From contig NZ_CP032100.1 of assembly GCF_003544815.1 (NCBI RefSeq), forward strand, positions 434,001-498,000: DNA of 64,000 nt, given 5' to 3'. The stretch is from Arcobacter suis CECT 7833 (GTDB lineage: Bacteria; Campylobacterota; Campylobacteria; Campylobacterales; Arcobacteraceae). A model generated the notes under the pieces. The model was given only the letters and a program-made list of their open reading frames with translations, searched no databases and was not told the DNA's origin. Of the stretch, positions 16,208-24,489 are shown in pieces. Position 1 is the stretch's first letter. Every line of letters begins with the position of its first letter. The translations under genes and the position numbers were made by a program.

Positions 16208-17206
16208 CTACTTAGCTTTACAAGAATTCATGAGTTTATTTAATTCATTTTTTAATTCTTGAAGTTTTTTTGTAGAGTTCATTAGATTTTCTTGAGATTG
16301 AATTACAATATCTTCACTTTTATTTAATTGTTTAGAAATATCATTTGAGTTTGTAAGTTCATCTATTATTTTGTCAAATTCATCTGTAATTTCTTCTAAT
16401 TTAATAGATGCATTTTTAGATTGTTCAATCGCATTTGCTGAATAAGTCATAGCTGAATTTATTTTATCTATAAAACAATTTATTGTATCAGTTGCATCAA
16501 CTATCTCTTTTTCTGCTTGGATTTTTATAGGAACAAGAGGTTCATTGCTATCATTTTCCATAATTTTTTTTGATTCTTCAAAAAATCTTTTTGCATTTTC
16601 TTCCATAGTTTTTAGTTGTGAAAAACTATAAATTATTAAAAATATGATTATAAGTGCAAAACTGTATTGAATATATCTTATAAAATCACTTTTTTGTTCA
16701 CAATAAATTGTATACATAGAAACTAAAGTATCAACTTCATTTAATAATGGCGTATTTGTATTATAAATAGAGATTACAATATCTTTTAAAATTGCTTCAT
16801 TATTTTCATTTCTTTTTTGTTCTTGTTCTTTAAAATTATCTATATTTTTATGAAAATTGTTCCATAAAATTTCCACTTTTGAAAGTTGTTTTGCAATATC
16901 ATCTGTGGGAGCTTTTACAATACCTGTTAAATCATTTCCATCTTTTAAAGAGTTTAGATTGTAGATAAATTCAATAGTTGAACTTTCAAGTTCTGAATAT
17001 GAAGTATTTTCATTATGATATAAATAAAAGATATTCTTAGAAATATTTTGAGTCAACATTCTTTGTTTTCCAACTACATTTATAACCAAAGCATCTTTTT
17101 TATTTTTTTCATTTAAGTAAATTGTTGTTGCAATTATACTGGTCATTAAAATAATAAATAAAATTCCTATAAATTTTATTTTTGTACTTATTGTATTTTG
17201 TTTCAT
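16208..17206 (-). CDS. NarX/PilJ-like membrane sensor without an output domain
   Basis: 332 residues. Transmembrane helix about 11-30, a periplasmic four-helix domain with the P-box-like motif VINVVGKQRMLTQNISKN (41-58), which in NarX binds nitrate, and a second transmembrane helix about 180-198. After it there is only a helical/coiled-coil cytoplasmic part rich in K, E and N. No HisKA, ATPase, HAMP-MA or GGDEF motif can be found. The gene overlaps the CRP/FNR-family gene by 4 bp, so the two are translated together. The simplest idea is a nitrate or nitrite receptor that acts on that regulator or on a chemotaxis array; this is inference. Confidence 0.8.
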   Translation of the reverse strand: MKQNTISTKIKFIGILFIILMTSIIATTIYLNEKNKKDALVINVVGKQRMLTQNISKNIFYLYHNENTSYSELESSTIEFIYNLNSLKDGNDLTGIVKAPTDDIAKQLSKVEILWNNFHKNIDNFKEQEQKRNENNEAILKDIVISIYNTNTPLLNEVDTLVSMYTIYCEQKSDFIRYIQYSFALIIIFLIIYSFSQLKTMEENAKRFFEESKKIMENDSNEPLVPIKIQAEKEIVDATDTINCFIDKINSAMTYSANAIEQSKNASIKLEEITDEFDKIIDELTNSNDISKQLNKSEDIVIQSQENLMNSTKKLQELKNELNKLMNSCKAK

Positions 17207-17868
17207 ACCCCAATTCCTTTAAAAATAGAGATTAAATCTTCTTTATTTGTAATAATAACTTCACCATTTTGAATACTAATAGTTTCTTTTCTTGTTAATC
17301 TTTTTAGAACTCTTGATAGAGTTTCTGGCTGAATATGCAACATAAAAGAAACTTCCTGCCTTTTTAATTTATTAAACATTTCTAAATCCTGATTTAGCAT
17401 AAACGCAACTTTTGCTGTAGCATCAAAAACTAATTCTCTATTTACAATACATTGAAGTTGATGAGTTTTTTTTAATAGTATTTCAAGCAATTCCATAGTT
17501 AAAATATTTTTTGATAAAAATATCTCTTGAAATTTTTCAAAATTAACAGATAATATTATTGAATCTTCTGTAAATTCTGCATTTGAAAAACAATAAATAT
17601 CATTATCATTCATAGATGTAAGTTCACTAATCATAGAGTTTTTATAAATATGATATAAAAATATTTCATTGTCAAACTTATCAACTTTATAAATTTTAAT
17701 GAGTCCTTCAACCAAAAAGAGTAAATTTTTACTTATATCACTTTCGTAGTATAAAATGGATTTATTCGGGTATTTTGATACATTTGAAATGGAAGCAATT
17801 AATTCGATTTGTTCATCATTTAAGTTATTAAAAAAACTTATTTTTCTAATGGTTTCTTGTACAGTCAC
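17203..17868 (-). CDS. CRP/FNR-family transcription regulator lacking Fe-S cysteines
   Basis: 221 residues: cyclic-nucleotide-binding-like beta-roll (about 10-120), long dimer helix, and a winged helix with recognition helix IQPETLSRVLKRL. Glu182, Ser185 and Arg186 match the E-x-x-S-R pattern of FNR that reads TTGAT. The N-terminus has no FNR cysteine cluster; the only cysteines are 93 and 140, so direct oxygen sensing by a [4Fe-4S] cluster is unlikely, as in DNR/NnrR or NssR-type nitrogen-oxide regulators. It overlaps the NarX-like sensor gene. A good candidate for binding the palindromes before nrfH and napA. Confidence 0.88.
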   Translation of the reverse strand: MTVQETIRKISFFNNLNDEQIELIASISNVSKYPNKSILYYESDISKNLLFLVEGLIKIYKVDKFDNEIFLYHIYKNSMISELTSMNDNDIYCFSNAEFTEDSIILSVNFEKFQEIFLSKNILTMELLEILLKKTHQLQCIVNRELVFDATAKVAFMLNQDLEMFNKLKRQEVSFMLHIQPETLSRVLKRLTRKETISIQNGEVIITNKEDLISIFKGIGV

Positions 17869-17953
17869 ATCAAACCTTCATATTGTTTTATTTAAGCTAT
17901 TGTATATTATGCTTGTAAAAATACTAATTAAGTGATATAAAATAAGGTTTATA

Positions 17954-18871
17954 ATGAGTTTTAAAAAATATATAAAAGCAGTTGGAACAGGACCAAAAGG
18001 GAATAGAAATTTAAGCATTGAAGAAACAGCAGATGCTGTTGAACAAATATTATTAAATAAAGCAACACAAGCACAAATAGGAGCTTTTTTAATAGGTTGG
18101 AGAACTAAACTTGAATCAAATGATGAGTTAAAAGGCTGTATTTTGGCTTTACGAAAATTTATGAAATTTCAAAAAGTTGAAGATTCTATAGAACTTGGAT
18201 ATTCATTTGATGGAAGATGTGATAATCCATTTTTATTTCCTTTATTTGGCAAAATCTTAGAAGAATTTTATGCAAAAAATAGTGATATAAGAAAATTAAA
18301 TTTAGTAATTTCAGGAGATTTTTTGCAACCTGCAAAAATAGGGCTTACCACAAAAGAAATTTTTACTAATATTGATGCAAGTCAATACTTACATTTTTTT
18401 GATAGGGTAGAATACCTAAATGAGTTAAGTAATATTACACCATTAAGACATGAATTGGGTTTGAGAACGGCTTTTAATACAGTTGAAAAACTTTTAAATC
18501 CAGCTTTATGTGAATATGGTGTGACAACAGCATTTCATAAACCTTATGTACAAAAATATTTAGATATTTTTGCTCCATATTTCAAAGAGCTAGTTGTTGT
18601 AAAAGCAAGTGAAGGAAGTCCTGAAGTATTTAAAGATGGGAAATATTGGAAAATGATAGATGGAAACATAATTGAAGAGAGTTTTTGCTTAAAGGATTAT
18701 GGAATAGTTTATGATAAAGAATTTGAAAATATTTCTTTAGAAGAGTCTTTAAATATAGTTAGAAATCCAGATGAAAATATTTTAAAACTTGCAAAATTTA
18801 ATGTGGCTTTATATCTTTTATTTTCAAAAAGAGTAGTTTCTTTAAATGAAGCATGGCAAAGACTAAACTAA
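17954..18871 (+). CDS. TrpD2/YbiB-like glycosyltransferase-fold protein
   Basis: 305 residues resembling anthranilate phosphoribosyltransferase: N-terminal helical domain (LSIEETADAVEQILLNKATQAQIGAFLIGWRTK) and later the LRHELGLRTAFNTVEKLLNP motif. The PRPP-binding glycine loop of true TrpD (GTGGD) is replaced by SFDGRCDN, as in the TrpD2/YbiB group, whose E. coli member binds nucleic acid rather than making tryptophan. It starts 85 bp from the divergent regulator gene and is followed 10 bp later by moaA, so it probably shares the moaA transcript. Confidence 0.8.
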   Translation: MSFKKYIKAVGTGPKGNRNLSIEETADAVEQILLNKATQAQIGAFLIGWRTKLESNDELKGCILALRKFMKFQKVEDSIELGYSFDGRCDNPFLFPLFGKILEEFYAKNSDIRKLNLVISGDFLQPAKIGLTTKEIFTNIDASQYLHFFDRVEYLNELSNITPLRHELGLRTAFNTVEKLLNPALCEYGVTTAFHKPYVQKYLDIFAPYFKELVVVKASEGSPEVFKDGKYWKMIDGNIIEESFCLKDYGIVYDKEFENISLEESLNIVRNPDENILKLAKFNVALYLLFSKRVVSLNEAWQRLN

Positions 18872-18881
18872 AAGGTAAAGA

Positions 18882-19853
18882 ATGTTAATAGATGGATTTG
18901 GAAGGAAACACGATTATCTAAGAGTTTCAGTAACAGAAAGATGTAACTTTAGATGTCAATATTGTATGCCAGAAAAACCTTTTTCATGGGTTCCAAAAGA
19001 GAATTTACTTTCTTATGAGGATTTATTTAAATTTATAAAAGCATCAATTGATGAGGGAATAAAAAAAGTAAGAATTACAGGTGGTGAGCCACTCTTAAGA
19101 GAAGGCTTAGCTGTTTTCTTAAAGATGATATTTGATTATAAAAATGATATAGATTTAGCATTAACAACAAATGGTTTTTTACTTCCAAAAGTTGCACAAA
19201 AATTAAAAGATTCTGGATTAAAAAGAATAAATATATCTTTAGATACTTTAAACTCAGCAACTGCTGCAAAAATTGCTCAAAAAGATGTTTTAGAAACTGT
19301 CCTTAAAGGAATACAAGCAGCAGCTGATGCTGGATTAAAAATTAAAATAAATTGTGTTCCAATTAAAGGTATAAATGATAATGATGTTTTAGACGTTTTA
19401 GAGTTTTGTAAATCTAAAGGTTATGTAGTTAGATTTATAGAATTTATGGAAAATAATCATGCAAAAGATGGTGCAAAAGGATTAAATTCTGGTGAAATAA
19501 TAGAAATTATCTCTAAAAAATATTCAAATCTTAAAATAGTTCCAAGAGATACAAGTTCTCCTGCACAATATTATGAGTTAGAAGATGGTTTTCAATTTGG
19601 AATAATAGAACCACATAAAGATGATTTTTGTGCTCAATGTAATAGAATAAGATTAACCGCAGAAGGATTTTTAATTCCCTGTTTATATTTTGAAGATGCA
19701 ATGAGTATAAAAGATGCAGTTCAAAATAATAGAATAGAAGAAGCAGTAGAAATTCTAAAAAAAGTATTACAAAATAAACCAGAAAAAAATAAGTGGTCAA
19801 TAAAAGATGATAATAAAATCTCAACAAGAGCTTTTTATCAAACTGGCGGATGA
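18882..19853 (+). CDS. moaA: GTP 3',8-cyclase MoaA
   Basis: Radical-SAM enzyme that starts molybdenum cofactor synthesis from GTP, needed for NapA in this window. 323 residues with the N-terminal cluster motif [20 protein letters not shown], and the C-terminal second cluster ([18 protein letters not shown]). The sequence ends in QTGG, the double glycine that completes the MoaA active site. Full length. It lies 10 bp after the TrpD2-like gene. Confidence 0.96.
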   Translation: MLIDGFGRKHDYLRVSVTERCNFRCQYCMPEKPFSWVPKENLLSYEDLFKFIKASIDEGIKKVRITGGEPLLREGLAVFLKMIFDYKNDIDLALTTNGFLLPKVAQKLKDSGLKRINISLDTLNSATAAKIAQKDVLETVLKGIQAAADAGLKIKINCVPIKGINDNDVLDVLEFCKSKGYVVRFIEFMENNHAKDGAKGLNSGEIIEIISKKYSNLKIVPRDTSSPAQYYELEDGFQFGIIEPHKDDFCAQCNRIRLTAEGFLIPCLYFEDAMSIKDAVQNNRIEEAVEILKKVLQNKPEKNKWSIKDDNKISTRAFYQTGG

Positions 19854-19868
19854 AAATTAAGAAATTTA

Positions 19869-19931
19869 TTACTTTAAAGTAAAGTTAAAGTAACTTTTAA
19901 ATACAATTAGCGTTCATTTAAAATAAATGAA
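19869..19931 (+). promoter_or_regulatory. rpsO promoter and leader hairpin
   Basis: Between moaA and rpsO are a perfect palindrome TTACTTTAAAGTAA (19869-19882), a TACAAT hexamer (19902-19907, predicted start about 19914) and a hairpin TTCATTTA-AAA-TAAATGAA (19913-19931) at the very start of the predicted leader, upstream of the strong AGGAGG ribosome site. rpsO leaders of other bacteria fold into structures bound by S15; whether this one does is unknown. Confidence 0.45.
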
Positions 19932-19962
19932 AAAATTAACATATACCTATTAGGAGGTCAAC

Positions 19963-20235
19963 ATGGCTTTAGATCAGGAAGTAAAAGCAGCTATAGCAGC
20001 AAAATACGGTAAAAAAGATGGTGATACTGGTTCATCAGAAGTTCAAATTGCTTTATTAACAGAGCAAATTAAAATATTAACAGAACACTTAAAAGTTTTC
20101 AAAAAAGATCACTCTTCAAGATTAGGTCTATTAAAAATGGTTGGAAAAAGAAAAAGATTATTAGCATACTTAAGAAGAACAAACTATACTTCATTTGTTG
20201 AATTAGTAGCTTCTTTAGGAATTAGAGCTAAATAA
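19963..20235 (+). CDS. rpsO: Ribosomal protein S15
   Basis: 90 residues, the usual length, with the S15 helices and conserved [17 protein letters not shown], then [23 protein letters not shown]. It binds 16S rRNA in the central domain of the small subunit. A very good ribosome site (AGGAGG) precedes the ATG and a strong terminator follows, so it is a single-gene transcript. Confidence 0.98.
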   Translation: MALDQEVKAAIAAKYGKKDGDTGSSEVQIALLTEQIKILTEHLKVFKKDHSSRLGLLKMVGKRKRLLAYLRRTNYTSFVELVASLGIRAK

Positions 20236-20252
20236 TTTTAGTTTTAGTTACC

Positions 20253-20292
20253 AAAAAAAAGGGTTGTAGCATTGCTACAACCCTTTTTTTTT
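20253..20292. terminator. rpsO terminator
   Basis: GC-rich stem GGGTTGTAGC / GCTACAACCC (20261-20270 and 20274-20283) with an ATT loop, preceded by eight A and followed by nine T, so it can act on either strand. Confidence 0.95.
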
Positions 20293-20379
20293 GTTTAAAT
20301 ATTTCATTTGATTGATTTTAATAACGAATCTTAATAATAGTTCTTGTAGAATAAACAAAAAAAATTGGAAATATATAAT

Positions 20380-20778
20380 ATGTTATTAACAAAAAAAAGT
20401 GAATACGCACTACTATCTTTAATTGCTATTGCTAAAAGTGATGAACCAAAGAATGTAGATGAGTTATCAAAAGAATTAAATATATCAAAATCATTTCTAG
20501 CAAAAATAATGCAAAACCTAGCAAAACAAAATTTAGTAGTATCTCATAGAGGTGTGAATGGTGGATTTGCTTTAAATAAATCTTGGGAGACGATTACAAT
20601 TTTAGAAATTGTAGTTGCAGCTGAAGATAAATTACCTTCTGTTTTTGAATGCTCACCATCTATTGGAAGTTGTCCAAATCAACTGGCATCACTTTGTACA
20701 ATTTGGCCTTTATTAAATAATTTACAACTTAAAATCAATGATTTCTTAGAAAAATTGACATTAAAAGATATTGCTTAA
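20380..20778 (+). CDS. Rrf2-family transcription regulator
   Basis: 132 residues from ATG 20380; a TTG five codons earlier is possible but not needed. The N-terminal winged helix (MLLTKKSEYALLSLIAIA ... NISKSFLAKIMQNLAKQNLVVSHRGVNGGFAL) is typical of Rrf2/IscR/NsrR. Three cysteines in FECSPSIGSCPNQLASLC sit where this family binds a [2Fe-2S] or [4Fe-4S] cluster, though spacing (6 and 7 residues between them) differs from IscR. Probable sensor of iron-sulfur status, nitric oxide or redox stress. The stop overlaps the start of the DHH gene by one base. Confidence 0.88.
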   Translation: MLLTKKSEYALLSLIAIAKSDEPKNVDELSKELNISKSFLAKIMQNLAKQNLVVSHRGVNGGFALNKSWETITILEIVVAAEDKLPSVFECSPSIGSCPNQLASLCTIWPLLNNLQLKINDFLEKLTLKDIA

Positions 20779-21824
20779 TGAAATTGTTTCATATTTCTCA
20801 CACAGATTTAGATGGATATGGATGCCAATTAATTACTAAAGAGTATTTTAAAGAAGGATTTTTTTACAATGCTAATTATGGTTTAGAAGTAAAATTAAGT
20901 ATAAAAAAAGTTTTAGAACAAGTTCTTGACTATAAAGAAGATGAAATTTTAATTTTAATAAGTGATTTAAATTTAACTTTTCAAGAAGCAAAAGATTTAG
21001 ATAATGATATAAATAAGTTAATAAAAGATGGATATACAATAAAGCTTCAACTTTTAGATCATCATATAAGTGGTAAAAAAAGTGCTGAAACTTTTTCTTG
21101 GTACTATTTAGATGAAAAAAGATGCGCCACAAAAATAGTTTATGATTATATGTTTGAAGAGCATGAAGGTTTTAATAGTATTACAAAAGCTTGGCTAGAA
21201 CCATTAGTTAATGCAATAAATGCAGTTGATATTTGGCTTGAGAATGAAATAACAAACTTTGAATTTGGAAAAGTTTTAATGTCAATGATTTCAAAAGTGA
21301 GAGAAATAAATAATATTTTATTTACTGATTTAAATAGAGATTTTAGATGTTATTTATTAAAAGAAGCCTCTAAATATATAGATGAAATAGATGGACATAT
21401 AAAATTAGATAATGATGTTCATTTTATGAAAAAAGATTTCCTAAAACTTAGCGATAAAGATGATACTTTAGATAATTTATCTGCAACTTATCTTGTAAAA
21501 ACTTTGATTGATGTAAAAGATGATTTAACAGTAACTTACAAAGGTCACAAAGGACTTTTAACTTATTGTTTAGGTTCTATCTCTATTCCTGCAAATGCTT
21601 TTTTAAGAGCAAATCCTGATTATGATTTTTTTATTGATATAAATAAAAAAGGAAATGCTTCATTTAGAGCTGATGGAAAAGTTGATGTTGCTATGATGGC
21701 AACAAAATTGGCAAATGGTGGTGGACATATAAATGCAAGTGGTTGTAAATTTGAAGATTTTAAAGAAGTTATTGATCTTTCTGAAGTTAAAACTTATATA
21801 CAAAATAAACTAGATAAAATTTAG
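20778..21824 (+). CDS. DHH-family phosphoesterase
   Basis: 348 residues. DHH domain with SHTDLDGYGCQ and the family signature LLDHHISG, then a linker and the DHHA1-type C-terminus with SFRADGKVDVAMMATKLANGGGHINASGCKF. The family includes oligoribonucleases, RecJ-like exonucleases and cyclic-dinucleotide phosphodiesterases; the soluble two-domain layout cannot tell these apart. Translation is coupled to the Rrf2 regulator upstream (overlapping TAATG), so the pair is one operon. Confidence 0.85.
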   Translation: MKLFHISHTDLDGYGCQLITKEYFKEGFFYNANYGLEVKLSIKKVLEQVLDYKEDEILILISDLNLTFQEAKDLDNDINKLIKDGYTIKLQLLDHHISGKKSAETFSWYYLDEKRCATKIVYDYMFEEHEGFNSITKAWLEPLVNAINAVDIWLENEITNFEFGKVLMSMISKVREINNILFTDLNRDFRCYLLKEASKYIDEIDGHIKLDNDVHFMKKDFLKLSDKDDTLDNLSATYLVKTLIDVKDDLTVTYKGHKGLLTYCLGSISIPANAFLRANPDYDFFIDINKKGNASFRADGKVDVAMMATKLANGGGHINASGCKFEDFKEVIDLSEVKTYIQNKLDKI

Positions 21825-21856
21825 TTTTTAAAATAATTTATAATAAAGGATATAAA

Positions 21857-22285
21857 ATGGAGTGTGAATTCCCAACTGTAAACTCAAAAAGTGAAGAAAT
21901 AATAGAAATTTTTAAAAATACAAAAACTATAGCAATTGCTGGACTTTCTCCAGATTCATCAAAAGCTTCAAATATGGTAGCTGTTTATTTACAAAGTGTT
22001 GGATTTAAAATAGTTCCTATTTATCCAAAAGAAGATGTGATTTTAGGAGAAAAAGTTTATCGAACACTTTCAGAAATACCTTTTAAAATCGATATGGTTG
22101 ATATTTTTAGAAAACCAGATGCAATAGCACAAATTGTTGATGAAGCAATAAAAATTGGAAATATTGATACTGTATGGTTTCAATTAGGTCTTGTAAATAA
22201 TGAAGCTGCAGCCATTGCAAAAGCAGCAGGATTAAAAGTAGTACAAAATAAATGTACAAAGATAGAACATAGAAATTTATTTTAA
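21857..22285 (+). CDS. CoA-binding (YccU-type) Rossmann protein
   Basis: 142 residues forming one CoA-binding domain: IFKNTKTIAIAGLSPDSSKASNMVAVYLQSVGFKIVPIYPK, then IDMVDIFRKPD and the C-terminal MxxKC-like VVQNKCTKIEHRNL. The family is widespread and its physiological role is unclear. It starts 32 bp after the DHH gene and may belong to the same transcript. Its stop codon shares bases with that of the convergent kinase gene. Confidence 0.85.
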   Translation: MECEFPTVNSKSEEIIEIFKNTKTIAIAGLSPDSSKASNMVAVYLQSVGFKIVPIYPKEDVILGEKVYRTLSEIPFKIDMVDIFRKPDAIAQIVDEAIKIGNIDTVWFQLGLVNNEAAAIAKAAGLKVVQNKCTKIEHRNLF

Positions 22286-23565
22286 ATAATTTCTTTTGAT
22301 GTGTTGTTTATTAAAATAAGTTTAGCAACACATCCACTTTTTCCATCATCTCTATTTACAAGAGTTATTTTTGCTCTTAATGCGTCAGCTGCATTTTTTG
22401 CTAAAAAAAGCCCTAATCCTACTCCACTTTGATTTCCAATTCTTTTAAATGGTGCAAATAAATCCACATCTTCAGGTATTCCAATACCTTCATCAGTTAC
22501 AGTGATAATTATTTTTTCTTTTGTTTTTTTTAGTCTTATTGCAATTGATTTTTCATTTGGAGTAAATTTTATAGCATTTTGGACAAAATTTTGTAAGATT
22601 TGATTAAATAAAGTTAATTGAATTGATGTATCTAAATGATTTACATTTGAAAAAAAAGTAATAATAATATTTTTCTGAGCACTTAACATTCTATAATCAT
22701 TTGTTTTTTTCTTTATATATTCAACTAAATCAAGATTTACAGTTTGTTCAAACTGAGCTCCTTCTGTTCTTCCTATATCTAAAATTGAAGAAATCATTTT
22801 ATTCATTTCATCAATTTGTTTTACAGTCAATTTTAAAGCTTCTTCATATTGTTCAACTTCTCGTTTCTTTTTTAAAGTCACTTCATTTTTTAATTTCATA
22901 ACAGCAAGTGGAGTTTTAAGTTCATGTGCTGCCCCAATAAATAGCTCTTTTTTAAATTTTACATAAGTTTCTATTCTATTTGTTAGAGTATTAATTGAAT
23001 TTGCAAGTGAATAAAATTCTATTGGTAAATCTTTTTTATCAATTTGTGTTAAAGAATTTTCATCCATATTTGATAATTTTTTATTTATTTGAATAATAGG
23101 TTTTAAAAGTGATTTTGAAACTACTAACGAGTATATAAGCATTAATACAAAACCAGGAATTGCTAAAATGAAAAGATTTTTAAATATTACAGAATATAAA
23201 AGTTCTATTTCTAAACTTATGTTTTTATCAATTTCTAAAAAAAGTTTATTTTGTAAATCAAATGGATAAAGAAGTTTTATAAAATAATCACCATTTTGTT
23301 GATAGTGTATAAATTCATAATTTTTTAAGTGTTCATTTTTTGTTAAATTAATTGTAAGGTTGTCATTTAATATTGGAGTAAAGCTATTTACGGCAATTGA
23401 AGATATTTGGATTTGTTTTGCATGATACAACATATTTTTTTGAATATCATCATAAATTGTACCTCTAGCATATTCGTAAAATATGAAAGAAAGAGTGATA
23501 ATAAAAAGTGAGGTAGCTATAATCAGTTTAGTATAAAACTGTCTATAAATACTCTTACTTTCCAT
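22282..23565 (-). CDS. Sensor histidine kinase paired with the HsrA/CosR-like regulator
   Basis: 427 residues. Two transmembrane helices (about 13-32 and 130-149) enclose a periplasmic sensing region of about 95 residues without a recognisable fold. A HAMP-like linker follows, then the HisKA motif with His214 (GAAHELKTPLAVMK), N box (FVQNAIKFTPNE), G1 (VTDEGIGIPED) and G2 (GVGLGLFLAK). All catalytic boxes are intact. It lies 17 bp after the response regulator at 23583 and is surely co-transcribed. The signal sensed is unknown. Confidence 0.9.
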   Translation of the reverse strand: MESKSIYRQFYTKLIIATSLFIITLSFIFYEYARGTIYDDIQKNMLYHAKQIQISSIAVNSFTPILNDNLTINLTKNEHLKNYEFIHYQQNGDYFIKLLYPFDLQNKLFLEIDKNISLEIELLYSVIFKNLFILAIPGFVLMLIYSLVVSKSLLKPIIQINKKLSNMDENSLTQIDKKDLPIEFYSLANSINTLTNRIETYVKFKKELFIGAAHELKTPLAVMKLKNEVTLKKKREVEQYEEALKLTVKQIDEMNKMISSILDIGRTEGAQFEQTVNLDLVEYIKKKTNDYRMLSAQKNIIITFFSNVNHLDTSIQLTLFNQILQNFVQNAIKFTPNEKSIAIRLKKTKEKIIITVTDEGIGIPEDVDLFAPFKRIGNQSGVGLGLFLAKNAADALRAKITLVNRDDGKSGCVAKLILINNTSKEII

Positions 23566-23582
23566 TTTTTTAATAACCTAAA

Positions 23583-24272
23583 TTATTTAGCTTTTGTATC
23601 TTCTATTGTATTTGGGTAACAAAATCTGTAACCTCTTCTTCTGATAGTTTCAATAGTAGAAATATTTAATGGTTTGTCCATTTTTTGTCTAATTTGATTA
23701 ATAGCAACTTCAATAACATTTGGAGTAACTAATTCTGGTTCTTCCCAAATTGCATCAAGTAATTGCTCTTTTGAAACAATTTGATCTCTATGTCTTGCTA
23801 AGTGTGTTAAAACTTCAAAAGGTTTACCTTTTAGTTCAATTTCTACACCTGCATATTCAATTTTTTCTTCATCTGGATTGATAATTAAATCATCAATTTC
23901 AATGATGTTTGTTCCACCAAATCTAAGTCTTGCTTCAATTCTAGCTAATAAAATATCAAAATCAAATGGTTTTTTAATAAAGTCATCTGCACCAGATTTT
24001 AATGCTTCAATTTCACTTTCTTTATCATCTCTTGCAGAAATGATAACAACAGCAGTTCTTGAACTTCTGTTTTTAACTATTTTACATAGTTCAATTCCGT
24101 CACCATCTGGTAACATCCAATCTGTTAGTACTAAATCATAGTTTCTAATGTCAATGAAGTATTCTGCATCTTTATAGTTTTCAGCAGTATCTACTTGATA
24201 TCCGAAGTCTGTAAGACCTTCTTGTAATGTTCTGTTTAGTGTAATTTCGTCTTCAATAATCAAAATTCTCAT
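23583..24272 (-). CDS. HsrA/CosR-like response regulator with a canonical receiver
   Basis: 229 residues, OmpR type. The DNA-binding half (EVLTHLARHRDQIVSKEQLL, then AIWEEPELVTPNVIEVAINQ and ETIRRRGYRFCYP) closely resembles, from memory, H. pylori HsrA (HP1043) and C. jejuni CosR (Cj0355c), essential orphan regulators of redox and energy balance. Those have an atypical receiver and no kinase. Here the receiver is normal: acidic pocket E7-D8-E9, phospho-acceptor Asp51 (TDWMLPDGDG), Ser79 and Lys101, with a kinase gene 17 bp downstream. Probably autoregulated through repeats at 24286-24301. Confidence 0.9.
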   Translation of the reverse strand: MRILIIEDEITLNRTLQEGLTDFGYQVDTAENYKDAEYFIDIRNYDLVLTDWMLPDGDGIELCKIVKNRSSRTAVVIISARDDKESEIEALKSGADDFIKKPFDFDILLARIEARLRFGGTNIIEIDDLIINPDEEKIEYAGVEIELKGKPFEVLTHLARHRDQIVSKEQLLDAIWEEPELVTPNVIEVAINQIRQKMDKPLNISTIETIRRRGYRFCYPNTIEDTKAK

Positions 24273-24285
24273 AATATTCCTTAAA

Positions 24286-24301
24286 TTTAAGTTAAGTTTA
24301 A
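24286..24301 (-). promoter_or_regulatory. 11-bp-spaced TTTAA repeats upstream of the HsrA/CosR-like gene
   Basis: TTTAAGTTAAGTTTAA holds TTTAA at 24286-24290 and 24297-24301, 11 bp apart, with TTAAG between them. Head-to-tail repeats one helical turn apart are the usual layout for OmpR-family dimers. It lies 14-29 bp before the start codon, a place that suits negative autoregulation. The flanking DNA is very AT rich, so chance cannot be ruled out. Confidence 0.4.
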
Positions 24302-24489
24302 ATTTTGCGGAATTGTATCATAAAATTTGAAAAATTTAAAGCCTTTTTAAGCTAAATTTTAAAATTTATAAAATCAAGATTTATATAATTATGATATTAT
24401 GTAAAAATACCTATTTTTTAGTGATAAATTAACTGTTTATTAACTACAAAAAGATAAAATACGCAAAATATAAAATCCTAAGGAATGTT

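Noticed and set aside
16208-17206. Truncated chemoreceptor or truncated NarX pseudogene
   Set aside because: The cytosolic part is a full coiled coil with a proper stop, and no remains of MA or kinase domains are seen downstream before cobA, so decay is not the best explanation.
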